DNA of 64,000 nucleotides from Saxidomus purpurata (taxonomy: Eukaryota > Mollusca > Bivalvia > Venerida > Veneridae): positions 6,255,679 through 6,319,678 of the forward strand of contig JAFMSR010000008.1 in the NCBI GenBank assembly GCA_022818135.1, in the 5' to 3' direction. Positions 46,801 to 57,165 of the stretch are shown in pieces. The translations under genes were made by a program, and so were the position numbers. Within the stretch, counting starts at the first letter, position 1. Each line of letters begins with the position of its first letter. The notes under the pieces are model-generated. The model was not told the origin of the DNA, made no database searches, and was given only the letters and a program-made list of their open reading frames with translations.

Positions 46801-49800
46801 CTCCATTTATCTTTGCTTGTGGATTCTGGGACAAAAGTTTCCGACTCTACTTGGCTGACTCGGGTATGTTTTTAGTTTTGTCTTTAAAATTAAAAAAAAA
46901 AAACAGAACAAAATTTAAAAATTGGAAAATTGTTTAGATGGTGTATTTTAAACAGTATTCATTCCATAATTGCTTGGTGTCAGATGGTGACTGCAATGTT
47001 CATTTTCTGAAGGGAAAGATTAATTTGAAGGTTTCTAATAAAATTTCAGAACTTACGGATAAAGCATTTTATTTTCCAGAAAGGATCAATGTAATACATT
47101 TTGTACATGATTTGTTCATTATAGTCACTATTGAACATACTTTAAGCAGCCAGCAGATGGATACAAAGAAAGTGACCATATTGTGTGATGGCTACTGTAT
47201 ACAGGTGTAGCTGTATTTATGTAGCATTTTTGGCTGTTTAAATAGGTACTCTGTCCAGGTGGCTACTATAACCAGGTTTAACTGTACAAAATGTCATGCC
47301 CTTTATGCTTAAGAAATAAAACTGATACAGACTTTTAACCTGATTGTATTGTTTCTTTCAGCTAAAATTCTGCAGGTGATTTATGGTCATTTTGATGTTG
47401 TTACATGTATAACAAGATCGGAATGTAACTTGAACCAGGATTGTTACATCGTCAGCGGCTCAAAGGATTGTACCGTCATGGTTTGGATGTTTACGTCAAG
47501 AAATCAGGCAATCATAGGAGATAATGGAAGTGAGTTTTGTCATCTTGTATATTTTAATTCATAAATGTTTGATTGTTTTCTGTAAAGAAGGACAAAATGT
47601 TGTCATATCAGAATTATTGTATACCCTCATTGTGTACTGTCAGTCTGTCACATTGTCTCAGTCTTGATCATATCCAAATTGAAGACTCAATTTTATATCT
47701 GTAAAAAGTAATTCATAAAAACTCTGTAACCATGTATGAAGTAATTTTCAAGGTCCCTTATTCTGTTTAGGTATTTCTACAAATTATCTCCCTTTGTACA
47801 AAAAAGTTCGTCATTCTTTTAGTCAAGGCACACGTTTTGGGATATGGATCACCTCTAGTGATAGCTGTAGTTTGTTCAGAGTTTAGTTATTGGACATAAG
47901 TATCTACTTGTATAATGTTTGTAAGTCAATGTCATTTTTTTGTGTGTCAATTTTACCTTGGTTCAAACGTAAATATTGTTTCATTTGTTTGCTAGGTATA
48001 GAGCACCCTACACCAAAGGCAACACTGACTGGACACAAGTCCGAGGTGACGAGTGTTAGTGTACTGGCAGAACTAGGAATGGTCATAAGTGGCTCACAAG
48101 GTATAGTATAAAACTTTCAAACATATGGTAAAAATGTGAGGGGAGACTACTCATGTAAAAACTGAAAGCTTGTCTTAAATGGGAGCTTGTGTTTTTACTA
48201 AAGATAACTTATACACATGTTTCACCCTGCTGGTTTTTATTTACAGTTTGGTAGATATGTTCATAGGTCTTTACAGTAGCTTTAACAGTGAATATTTTTG
48301 AGTTTTAGTTTTAAAAGATTTATAACTTTATTCTTTGCTGAAAGCTTTTGACAGAGGTCAGATTGAAGAGTCAGTGAAGCATCAGTTGTTTTGAAATGTC
48401 TATATACACATAGATCCATGCTGTTACAGGAACTTCAGGTTCATTGAGCTATATTTTATTGCAAATGCTTCAAAGCATGGCAACGTTTTACTTATGCAAA
48501 ATTTGGTAATTTTATACTACCTAATTTGAATTTCAGATGGACCGTGTCTTGTGCACACATTGAATGGTGACCTGTTGAGATCACTGGATCCTCCAGACAG
48601 CAAGCAGTTGACGGCAAACCTGATCTGTATGTCTAGAGAGACATTTGTGATGATAAAGTTTGACCAGAATGTCGTCTGCAACTTCAGCATCAATGGTCGA
48701 TTACAGAAACATATCAAACATAAGGATAATATTCAGGTTTGTTACATTTCAGCATTAATTGACTCATTAAACTAGACTTAGTTTTGGGCCTCCAAATTCA
48801 GGGTTAGGTGTTACTGGAACCCGAAGGTGTCCTTGGGCAAAGACAGAAACCACATGAGCCTCAACTACCCAGCTGTAAATGGGTAGCAGCAATGAAAAAC
48901 CCCCCCCCCCCCCTCATCCCGAATGTGATGACACTGATGGAATGCGTGTTCGAGAGCGTTTAGATAAGATATGGGGCTTTCTTGGAGCTTTCTTCATAAT
49001 TGAACTAAAATAAATTCATATAAACTAAACTAGACTTATTATCATAGAAGGGAAGGGAACAATGGGTTATAATTTCATCCAGTGATTGCAGGCCAAGACA
49101 GTGAACAAAGAACAGGGGTGTAATATTTAAAGGAATCCGGGATAAGGGCATATTTGGATGGGTTTTGAGTTCTTTTGAAAGTTTTATATCTGTTGAAATT
49201 CTTAGAAACTTATCAGACTTCATGGCTATGGAACTTCTGAGCATAAGGTTAATGATATATTGAAGAGAAATAATGTAAAGAAGCAAATTGTAATAGCATG
49301 TATAATATCATCACTAGCTGATGTCTGATTGCAGTTGGAGTTTCCATTTAAATTTCGTGTCACCAGGACCAGGGTACTACTGTGCATGATAAGAATTGTC
49401 TATCAAAATCAGGGGCGGAATAAGGACAAGTTTCACTGTGTTTGTTTGTGTACTTTCAGGCAATGACGCTCAGCCGTGATGGGCAGTACCTGATGCTGGG
49501 AGGTGATATTGGTGTTGTCGAGGTTTACAGGTCACATGACCTCACCTTGCTCTACTCGTACCCAGCATGTGACAGCAATATATGTTCCCTAGCTCTTTCA
49601 CATGATCACAAGTAAGTTGTATACAAATGTACATGTAATAAAAAATTCTAATTTTAAGAAAATAAGCTGAAGAAATGAATATTAAAAACCAATTGAATCC
49701 CAAGGATGTTTGTCCTTACCCTGGATGTTGTAAATGATTCTGCCTTTAGAACCAGTCTGATCCTGATCTGCTCTGTTGGTTATTCATGATGTATATACTT

Positions 49801-50334
49801 CACCCCTAGGAATAGTGAATGCCATTCACTTCATGGTATTGTCCAAAATGAAAGACGGATGGTAATGTGTAGTCTAAAATAAGCATGTTTAGATTTTACT
49901 TTTAAAAGTGAAACATTTCAATATGGCAAATGGTAAATAGTTAGGCACAGCTCAGTAAGGTGATACTATGTACAGTTAACTATGTATATAACAACTCTGG
50001 ATATAAATCTGGATATAACAAAATTCCGGATTTAACAAATAATTTTTCTGGATCCGATGATTTTTCCTTCTTTATTTAATACGAAAATGATATATGAATA
50101 CAACAAACTCCGGATATAAAGAACAAATTTAAAAGGTCTCAAGGAGTTCGTTATAAACGGAGTTTACTGTTCTATGTATTCCAGACACATTGATGTTCAT
50201 AAAAGAAACTATATATATGTATAAAATGCATTTCTATCTTCAGGTTTTTGTTGGTGGGTTTAGGTACAGGATGTTTACTGGTTTTCAACATTGACTTCAA
50301 CAAGTGGCACCATGAGTACCAGGAGAAATATTAA
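40809..50334 (+). CDS. NBEA: Neurobeachin/rugose (NBEA/LRBA family), C-terminal part only
   Basis: Neurobeachin is a large BEACH-domain scaffold that binds PKA and controls vesicle traffic of membrane proteins. Nine exons, 40809-40862, 44298-44475, 45341-45433, 46801-46863, 47362-47529, 47996-48100, 48537-48736, 49460-49611 and 50244-50334, join in phase to 367 residues. The first exon reads [15 protein letters not shown], practically invariant in NBEA/LRBA. WD40 repeats follow: [87 protein letters not shown], and the end [15 protein letters not shown]. Matches such as RSECN, DCYI and LRSLDPP are closer to insect rugose than to vertebrate LRBA. The PH, BEACH and earlier parts (over 2,000 residues in the family) are absent from the window. 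About 25 residues expected before GFWDKSF were not found. Confidence 0.93.
40863..44297 (+). other. Neurobeachin intron
   Basis: T-rich intron. An ~80-bp unit is tandemly duplicated at about 43396-43540 (CGAGCTGAGAAAAATC and ATATTTATGTCA in each copy). A 22-bp phrase starting GGGTTCTTTACCATATATAT is present at 41984 and 42820. Confidence 0.6.
44298..44475 (+). CDS. NBEA: Neurobeachin exon
   Basis: Acceptor ATTTTCAG, donor CAAC|GTTAGT. It encodes [18 protein letters not shown] and [16 protein letters not shown], matching the MKFPSNSPVTHVAANTQPG block of NBEA. It ends in phase 1. Confidence 0.93.
44797..44970. mobile_element. MITE related to the 27.4 kb element
   Basis: The left end is TACAGTCAAACATGCC and the right end is an inverted AGGGTTGACTATA. 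The interior has CGACCACCTGGG and GAGACCAC phrases. Confidence 0.5.
45341..45433 (+). CDS. NBEA: Neurobeachin exon (variable linker)
   Basis: Acceptor ATTTGCAG, donor TTGG|GTAAAT. It encodes [20 protein letters not shown] then [10 protein letters not shown], matching only the QLPLSIDPLL part of rugose. It starts and ends in phase 1. Confidence 0.8.
45631..46191 (+). mobile_element. HINE-like element, family of the 31.5 kb copy
   Basis: The left end TTTTAGCTAGACTATTTGAA and the inverse AGAATAGTCTAG near the right end are followed by a stem CTGTCATTCAGACAG and CTCTTGTTA. No clear tandem core. It sits in the neurobeachin intron where a WD40 exon is expected. Confidence 0.65.
46801..46863 (+). 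CDS. NBEA: Neurobeachin exon, first WD40 blade
   Basis: Acceptor TTTTAAACAG, donor TCGG|GTATGT, 63 bp. It encodes [20 protein letters not shown], matching [20 protein letters not shown] of rugose. It is too short for simple ORF scans. It keeps phase 1 at both ends. Confidence 0.88.
47362..47529 (+). CDS. NBEA: Neurobeachin exon, WD40
   Basis: Acceptor TTTCTTTCAG, donor GGAA|GTGAGT. It encodes [20 protein letters not shown] and [17 protein letters not shown]. Confidence 0.93.
47996..48100 (+). CDS. NBEA: Neurobeachin exon, WD40
   Basis: Acceptor TTGCTAG, donor CAAG|GTATAG. It encodes [20 protein letters not shown] and [10 protein letters not shown]. Confidence 0.93.
48537..48736 (+). CDS. 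NBEA: Neurobeachin exon, WD40
   Basis: Acceptor AATTTCAG, donor CAG|GTTTGT. It encodes [20 protein letters not shown] and [15 protein letters not shown]. It ends in phase 0. Confidence 0.93.
48785..49020 (+). mobile_element. SINE-like insertion with shared tail
   Basis: It contains GGTGTCCTTGGGCAAAG and a poly-C run near 48900. The end AGCTTTCTTCATAATTGAAC, continuing TAAAATAAA, resembles the tails of the SINEs at 14.5 and 35.3 kb. No clear box A. Confidence 0.4.
49460..49611 (+). CDS. NBEA: Neurobeachin exon, WD40
   Basis: Acceptor ACTTTCAG, donor CACAA|GTAAGT. It encodes [20 protein letters not shown] and [17 protein letters not shown]. Confidence 0.93.
49973..50171. mobile_element. MITE with ACAGT(T/A)AAC ends
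   Basis: The left end ACAGTTAACTATGTATATAA and the right end TTATAAACGGAGTTTACTGT are imperfect inverted repeats. The interior repeats CCGGATATAA and CTGGATATAA. Confidence 0.55.
50244..50334 (+). CDS. NBEA: Neurobeachin last exon, with stop
   Basis: Acceptor TATCTTCAG, stop TAA 50332-50334. It encodes [20 protein letters not shown] and WHHEYQEKY. The family ends in FNRWHHEYQxRY. Confidence 0.95.
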
Positions 50335-51415
50335 CACACCAAGATATACATGTACTCACTCACTGACTTAATGATGGAATTACATCACAATTTGACACAA
50401 AGCACATTTGGAAAATTCATACAACAAAATGAACAAAAATAATATATCACTGTCTTGCAGTGCATTTTTACTTTGAAAGTTTGACAATATTTTGTAATTT
50501 GTACTTTGTACCCTGATTTAGAAATGTAAAGACTGTTGTTTTAATAAGATTTCACCAGCACGTCAACGCACAGACAGTGTCATCTTTGTTATTATGATAT
50601 TTATAAAATAATGTTTCATGTTTATTTTAAGTTTCTGATTTGTCAGTATAAGGCTTATTATATGTTAACCAATCAAAAGCACCAGATTAAGACTGATTGA
50701 CAGACTTGTGAAAAATGGAAAAATGAAAATGGAAAAGTAGTAAAAAATAGTGAAAAACTTGAAATACTGTTTTTTTTTAAAGAAAAAGGAATATTAGTTC
50801 AACTGCAGTACAGGCTGAATGATTCTTAATACATTGTATCAATTAAACTGATGTAGTGAATTGTCTGGAGGTAAAATAAGCAATAGCTCATTCACTTGTG
50901 TAATTATGGAAATTATCTTGCCTGATGAAGTAACATATTGTGATACAAAAAAGACAGTGTTATACCAGGAGCTAGATATTTTTTGTATTTTGATAAATAT
51001 ACTCGGATTGAGATCTTAAAAATCTCATAAACTTTTTGCAAATGTACATACATGTACATGCAAATATAAGCAGGCATTCAAGTGTTTTTTTACACAGTTA
51101 CTGATTATTATAACTTTTTGAGAAAAATTATGTTTTTTAATACAGAAGTGGGTCAGAAAAAGCATTGTGCATTTTTCTTTCAATGTAGAATTAAATATTC
51201 TAGAAGATCCAAGTTGACTATGTGTGTTGCAAGTTACATTTAGTTGTTTTTTATTTTACTTTGATGTTAGTCAGAATTCTTACTTGCAAAGCATGGTGAT
51301 TCATGTAATTCACAGTTTATTTACAAAAACTATTAGAAAGGGCATTTTATTTTATGTTTTCCCAAGTTTTTGTACGATACCAACGTCATCTATCTGAAAA
51401 ATAAAGTTCAATAAA
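50335..51415 (+). other. Probable neurobeachin 3' UTR
   Basis: AT-rich, no ORF. It ends with two AATAAA signals at 51400 and 51410. Earlier A-rich stretches could also be used. Confidence 0.5.
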
Positions 51416-54127
51416 AAATATTCTTCATTTATGCAAAGCACTAAACTTTGAACATGTCACATAAAGTCAAGATTTAATAGGTCCTAAGCTGCAGCCTAGT
51501 GTATCTAAAAACATAAGCAAGCAGGGTAGATAAATAAATACACCACTTTTGGTATTGAAGGCAATATTTGACTAGTGTATTGACTGGGTTAGGAGAGGCA
51601 CAAGGACAGATTTATACTTATTTATACTAATTTATACTAATTTAAACTGACTTATTTACTCTCGAATGCGAAACAAGTTCTTACAACTGATAAAAATCGC
51701 TCTTGAGTCTTGGTGCAGATGGAATTGACCTCGACGAGAGGTTCAAAAGGATTGACTTACTCCGACTCTTGTATATTGTGTTAAATAATTTGACATTTTA
51801 CTCATAAAACAAGGCAAGATTTGTTGTTGTTGTTGTAGATAATGTTATTTGTTACAGATATATAACTGAGATGTTCGTCCTCTGATTTTACTGGATTGAT
51901 TCCAATCTTTGCAAACATTTGAAGTATTGTGTTATACATCAGTTATCAGGTTTATTTGCTGAGTTTTTTCTTTCTTTTACAATATTCATGAGTTTGGTTT
52001 TACCAGAAAATTTTTAACTAAGAAAGTTGCTTCAGTTTTCCAATGGTATAGCAAAAACGTACCGGTAGGTCTTTTCCACAGTAACTGCCAGCGATAAAGA
52101 AAATGCCAGATTAGTTTGACACATGACCATCAATTTTAAGCATCAATTTGTGATACATACCCTTGGATGCAATGGTGTTTGGTCTAGTGAAATCAGTGGT
52201 ATGCATTTCTTGGAAAATATATATAATTGTAAAGGCAGTGGCTAGAGTTACGGTACAGTAACTACTACATGCTTAACATATCATTTAAGTATTTTATGTG
52301 TATAATATATAATAGGAAATTGTAGGCATAACAAATAATATTTATATAGAATTTTCATACATTTTGACTTTCCCCCATCTAACAGCAGCATGTGTCTCAT
52401 AATCAAAGGGTCGTTCCAAAATGTTTTGGGATTCTTATTCCACACCATGTACTATAATATCATGATAGTAAAGCACTACACACATATTGTATAGATGGAG
52501 AACTGTTGAAATATGGAAAACAAATATCGTGCTATCATATAATAGTCATTATGAGAATGATGTTTGCTCTCATCGGGGGAGAATATAGAAGATTTTTCAT
52601 TAGAATTATGTACGGTTTTTGTTTTTAGTGTGTTCTAATTTTGTTACAATTTTGTACACCTGACCTTACCTTTGTTGTTCCATGGTTTATTGTTTGCACA
52701 GGGTCAGTATATTTCATGCTGGCCCTGGTTTGTGTAAGGTCTGTTAAAACATTCCATAATAATTTTATTGAGAGAATGATTTCATATCTGCTTTAGTGCT
52801 ATGTTTTGGTGAGATTGTTTTTGTTCTGCTTAGGTTGTATTCTGTTATATACAATATTCAGTTGCTTAGATCAGGCATTAGCTTTTTATTTTCCAAACAT
52901 TAACATTTGCTTGTTTTGTAAAGAGACTAGGGGTTTTGAAATATATTGGAGACCAGTCTTAAATCACTGGCTTCTGATTGGCTAGAGGTTAGCTCATTTT
53001 CAAAAGTGACCAATCATAAGACAGGAGTTTGAGGCTGGTTCCCAAGAAAGTTTGATAACTTTTATGTCCATGTGTCAGGTAACAATTTCTGTGTTTTCTG
53101 GTGAATTATTTTTCAAAGTTTCAAATGTGTGTTTTAACACATCATTTGGTCACATTTTATTCAGGAATATATAAATCAAATAATAACAAACTCTTGCATA
53201 GAATATGTGAGTGTTTTCAGCGTCTAGGAAATGTTGATTCTTTATAAAATGGATGAGCTTTTTTGTAATTGTGCCTATCAGGTCCACCATCCTCTGAAGA
53301 GGCTATAATCGGTATGACCCGAATGGATAAGCTCAGAGAGCTTTTGTACTTAAATTGTACACAAAAGCAATAGTACAGAAAAGAAACAGTACAGAAAAGA
53401 AATGGTACAGAAAAGGTGAAAGTTAGTGTTACAGCTTGGGTAAATAACGACATGAACAAAGTACATATATCTGATGTACGTCCATGAATAATTTGGACAT
53501 AAAGTGTAATGAGTTTGAATGAACCATTTAGTACATACAGTAGAGTGTACAGATCTGTAAATTGACTGTTTTGATATTTGCTGTGGTTTGGTACTCTGTT
53601 TGACATTTGTAATGAATGCTAGTTATATTTATTGAACTATTTGCATGAATATTCATCAGTGTTTGTTTGACAAAAATACTTGAATATTGATCAGTGTTTT
53701 TAGCAAAATACATGAATATTCATTAGTGGCTTGCTTGGCAAGATGTAACATGTATATTACTAACTGTATTTAATGATTTAAAACTACATATCATTTTAAT
53801 GTTTGGGACTGGCAGTAAGTGGCCAAGGATGGATTTTAGGAGATGTTTGAATGAGGAAGTCTAAATAGTTGACATTATAATTTTTGTGGGTTCTAGAAAG
53901 GACATTGTATTATAACATTGATGGACATTCCATGTTTGCTTTTATTGTTAGCATCTAGAAAGATGTTTTGTACTTTTAAATTTATCAACTGAAGGTTTTG
54001 CAAAGAGTTATTTCTCAAACATGAATGTTGCGTTTTGCAGGTGCTCCTTATAGTTGACATGTCTGAAGCCAGAATAGGTAATGACAGTATATCCTCAGAA
54101 TTAACCAGTACAGTGTACTTGCTACTT
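51416..54127. other. Intergenic, AT-rich
   Basis: A short (TTG)n run lies at about 51820-51837. A weak inverted repeat of about 35-bp arms sits at 52949-53046. The dispersed repeat shared with 39980 is inverted at 53255-53335. No gene is supported. Confidence 0.5.
53255..53335 (-). repeat. Dispersed repeat, inverse of 39980-40055
   Basis: The phrase CTGAAGAGGCTATAATCGGT is the reverse complement of the core at 39980-40055, followed by GACCCG. A 129-codon frame on the minus strand crosses it but is not convincing. Confidence 0.65.
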
Positions 54128-54616
54128 CGTCCAGTAGAGCTTTAACCATGGTGGTTTGTCATCTGTCTGGCCAAAAACTTGTCCTTGATAAGGTTCTACA
54201 GGTCACACTTTTCACTTGACTTTCATGAAATCCCTGAAACCTGTAATGGATGTTTTATGGGTCAGAGAGTCAAGGTCACAATGATCTCTGAAAACACTTT
54301 ACAGGTCACAATTTTCATTCAACTTTCATCAAATTTGCTCAGAAGGTTCACTGCAACAAGTAGATGATCCCAATTGTCTTTGGAGTCATCATAGGTCAAG
54401 GTCACAGTGACCCAAACTTTTAAAATGTTGTCTGTTCAATATTTTGAGATCTATATGACCCACAGTCTTCAATGTTCATAGGATGATTGTTCTTACTGAA
54501 GAGATGATCCCTTACTGCTTTTACTGGATAACATTGCAAAAGATTTTCGCAAAACTGTCTTAGAAGTGTCCAATTAGTCCGGTAGAGCAATGCTGGTCCT
54601 TTTGGGGCTCTTGTTT
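54128..54616 (+). mobile_element. HINE-like repeat, family of the 30.2 kb copy
   Basis: It has GTCCAGTAGAGC at the left, CTTGATAAGGTTCTACAGGT, CTCAGAAGGTT and GTAGATGATCCC inside, and GTCCGGTAGAGCAATGC...GGGGCTCTTGTTTT at the right. Confidence 0.55.
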
Positions 54617-55361
54617 TATTCACTTGAAGGTAGACCTCAGGCTAAGTATGAACAAATCGCAATTGCCTAATGACTGACTTGTTTCTAAAGGGTAAAACAG
54701 TAAATTAACGAAAACATACAGTCTTAATAATATAAAAGCCAGTGCGTTGTTTGCTTCACTACAGAAAGTGAATGGTAAAATGAGTTATTTTCAACTAATG
54801 TTTTGCAATCCATGTACTGTGCATTAAAACATATAATGGTTAGCTTATATAGAAGCAAAACAATTTTTGGATTTGTTGACTGCATGCTGCAATATGAATA
54901 GTATTTGCCGTATTAACTTTGGGTTGGGATTATTTCTTGTTTGTATTATCATTTCAATGGTTTTATGCTTACTCCATAATCTTCTACATACTTATATTGT
55001 ATTTTTTAACTAAAAAAAAAAAAATGACATTTAATGGTTATCCATGCCATAAATGATAAACTACTGCACAAAATGATGGGCATTTGGAATAGTTTACATA
55101 TTTTTTAAAAATCCACTCAAATGTATTTGCACTCAAGATTTAGAAAGTTCATTTGGGTGAGTTAGATATGCATTTGATTTGACTTAAATTAGATGCCATT
55201 GGTTGAAGAAGAAATGCTCCATGGGGCATGGAAGTAAGTATTATTTTCATGAAACAGTATATGTAGTCAGAGTTTTGTTTAGTTTTGATATTTTGATTTG
55301 CTTTGATCATTTTGTATGTCTTCATCATGGAAAACCTTTGGCAAAATTTGTATTTTAAATA

Positions 55362-55591
55362 TACTGAAGGCAAAAAGAAACGCAGGGTAAAACTTCGTGG
55401 TGATTTGAAGGAATGTATTAGATGTTATATAAAGTAGTTTAAAGACTCTATTTTTTATCAGCAAATCAGTTTATGAACCCGTACATAATTGAAAAAAATC
55501 AACAATTCAATTTAAAAAGTGGAATGTGTATTTGCGAGAAGTAACAGAATATTGTATTTTTGTTACCCTGCGTTTCTTTTTCCCTTCAGTA
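55362..55591. mobile_element. 230-bp MITE with 29-bp terminal inverted repeats
   Basis: The left TACTGAAGGCAAAAAGAAAC, continuing GCAGGGTAA (55362-55390), is the inverse of the right TTACCCTGCGTTTCTTTTTC, continuing CCTTCAGTA (55563-55591), with one mismatch. A TA flanks each end, so a Tc1/mariner-type origin is likely. Confidence 0.88.
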
Positions 55592-57165
55592 TATGATCAT
55601 TTATATATGTGAATAAATAACTTTGTTTCTTCAATAAGGTGATAAATCTTAATTTAACACAGGTATGGATTTCAAAGTTACTAGCATTTATATATGGAGC
55701 TAAAAGCCTTCATTCAGAGCAGAATTGTCTGGTTTAGTATTGACTCATTTCTGCCCGAGATTCATTATTTTATGGAAACCAACATTCCTACTTTGCTATA
55801 TAAAAACAAACCAACTTTTCAGTGTTTACCCTCTTTCTATCCCAGTATGAATTCTAATTAGTGTGTGCATCTTCAATAAAATCTAACTTGATATGTTAAA
55901 ACAGTAGCATAGGACTGTATTATTACCGATTAATCCTTGCTCAGTACTGTAATTCCAGGTGTATTTTTGATAACTTCATTTTCACGAATTTTCCAGCGTC
56001 GCTAATTAAAAACTTTGCGAAATATTAATTTCAGAACAGATTTATTATAAAGGAAACATTTTATCATTAAATAATTCTCCTTTCGGAAATTCATCATGTG
56101 CAAATAAGTTAGTCTGGTATCAAAATGCGAAATGTTCATCACACAAAAGCTAGCCAGTTTGCAGGATGAATACAGGTGATAAAACATACAGCAGTTTGTT
56201 GATACAATTCAACTGGATATTATTGTTTTGAGGGCGAAATTAGGTGACTATATAACAGTTGCTGAACAGAGGGCATTTACTGTTTAAGTTGAAGGTCATA
56301 GCTACCCTTCAGTCAAGAATACAAACTCAACAACCATTGATGCGATGGAAACAAGAGTTTTAGAACTCAGTAAAGATTTATTAAATACACCTGTATAGTA
56401 TTAGATGGTAGATCTTTAAGGAAGTTGAAAATCTATATATTCGTGTTAACACTGGGTAACAAATTCAATGTTTTATTACATCTCTTTTAGATAGAGAGTA
56501 AAGCCTGAAATATATTTTGCCATGTTTTAGGCAATGAACCATGGTTGTTCATACATGTATAAACCATTCCACTCACCTTTGTATGTTGTCTATATTTCAT
56601 ATTGATAATAAACTATTTACACAATTATTTTGTTATTTTCTCCATGATGTTGTGTTTGTTTCAAACTTTACTTACCCTGCTGGAGCAGAGACAGGTATTT
56701 CTACGTCTAAATAAATTTGACCATGATTCGGCTTCACATAATTATTGGCATCGTTTGCTGTTCTTTAATATGTATAATAAATATGTCTTGATAAAAGTTG
56801 ACAGATCATGTCAAATCAACAAATAAATGAAAATGCAACCTTAATTCATACCAATTTATCAGACTTATTATTTTTTATTTTATATGAAATTAAGAAACGT
56901 CACAGCAAACAAGATGAATGGAACGTCTTCCCCAAAATATTAATTTGACAAACGGACTTGTCACGGACATTTTCATTTAAATTTAGGTATTGAGTGTTTG
57001 AGAACTTTTACTTTGCTACGTTTTGAGAAGTTTTACTTAAATCTTAGATACTGTAATCAAGATAACAATGAATTGATACAAACTATCGATGCGTCAACAC
57101 TTCTTACGTTTTCAAGTTCTGTAAAAATTTTAGAAACTTGTAGCCTGATTTTAGTTAAGGTTTTT
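55592..57165. other. Intergenic, AT-rich
   Basis: No domain-bearing ORF and no clear repeat seen. Confidence 0.5.

Noticed and set aside
53217..53606. 129-residue ORF on the minus strand
   Set aside because: It crosses a dispersed repeat, has low-complexity Ser/Phe/Leu composition and no recognisable domain.
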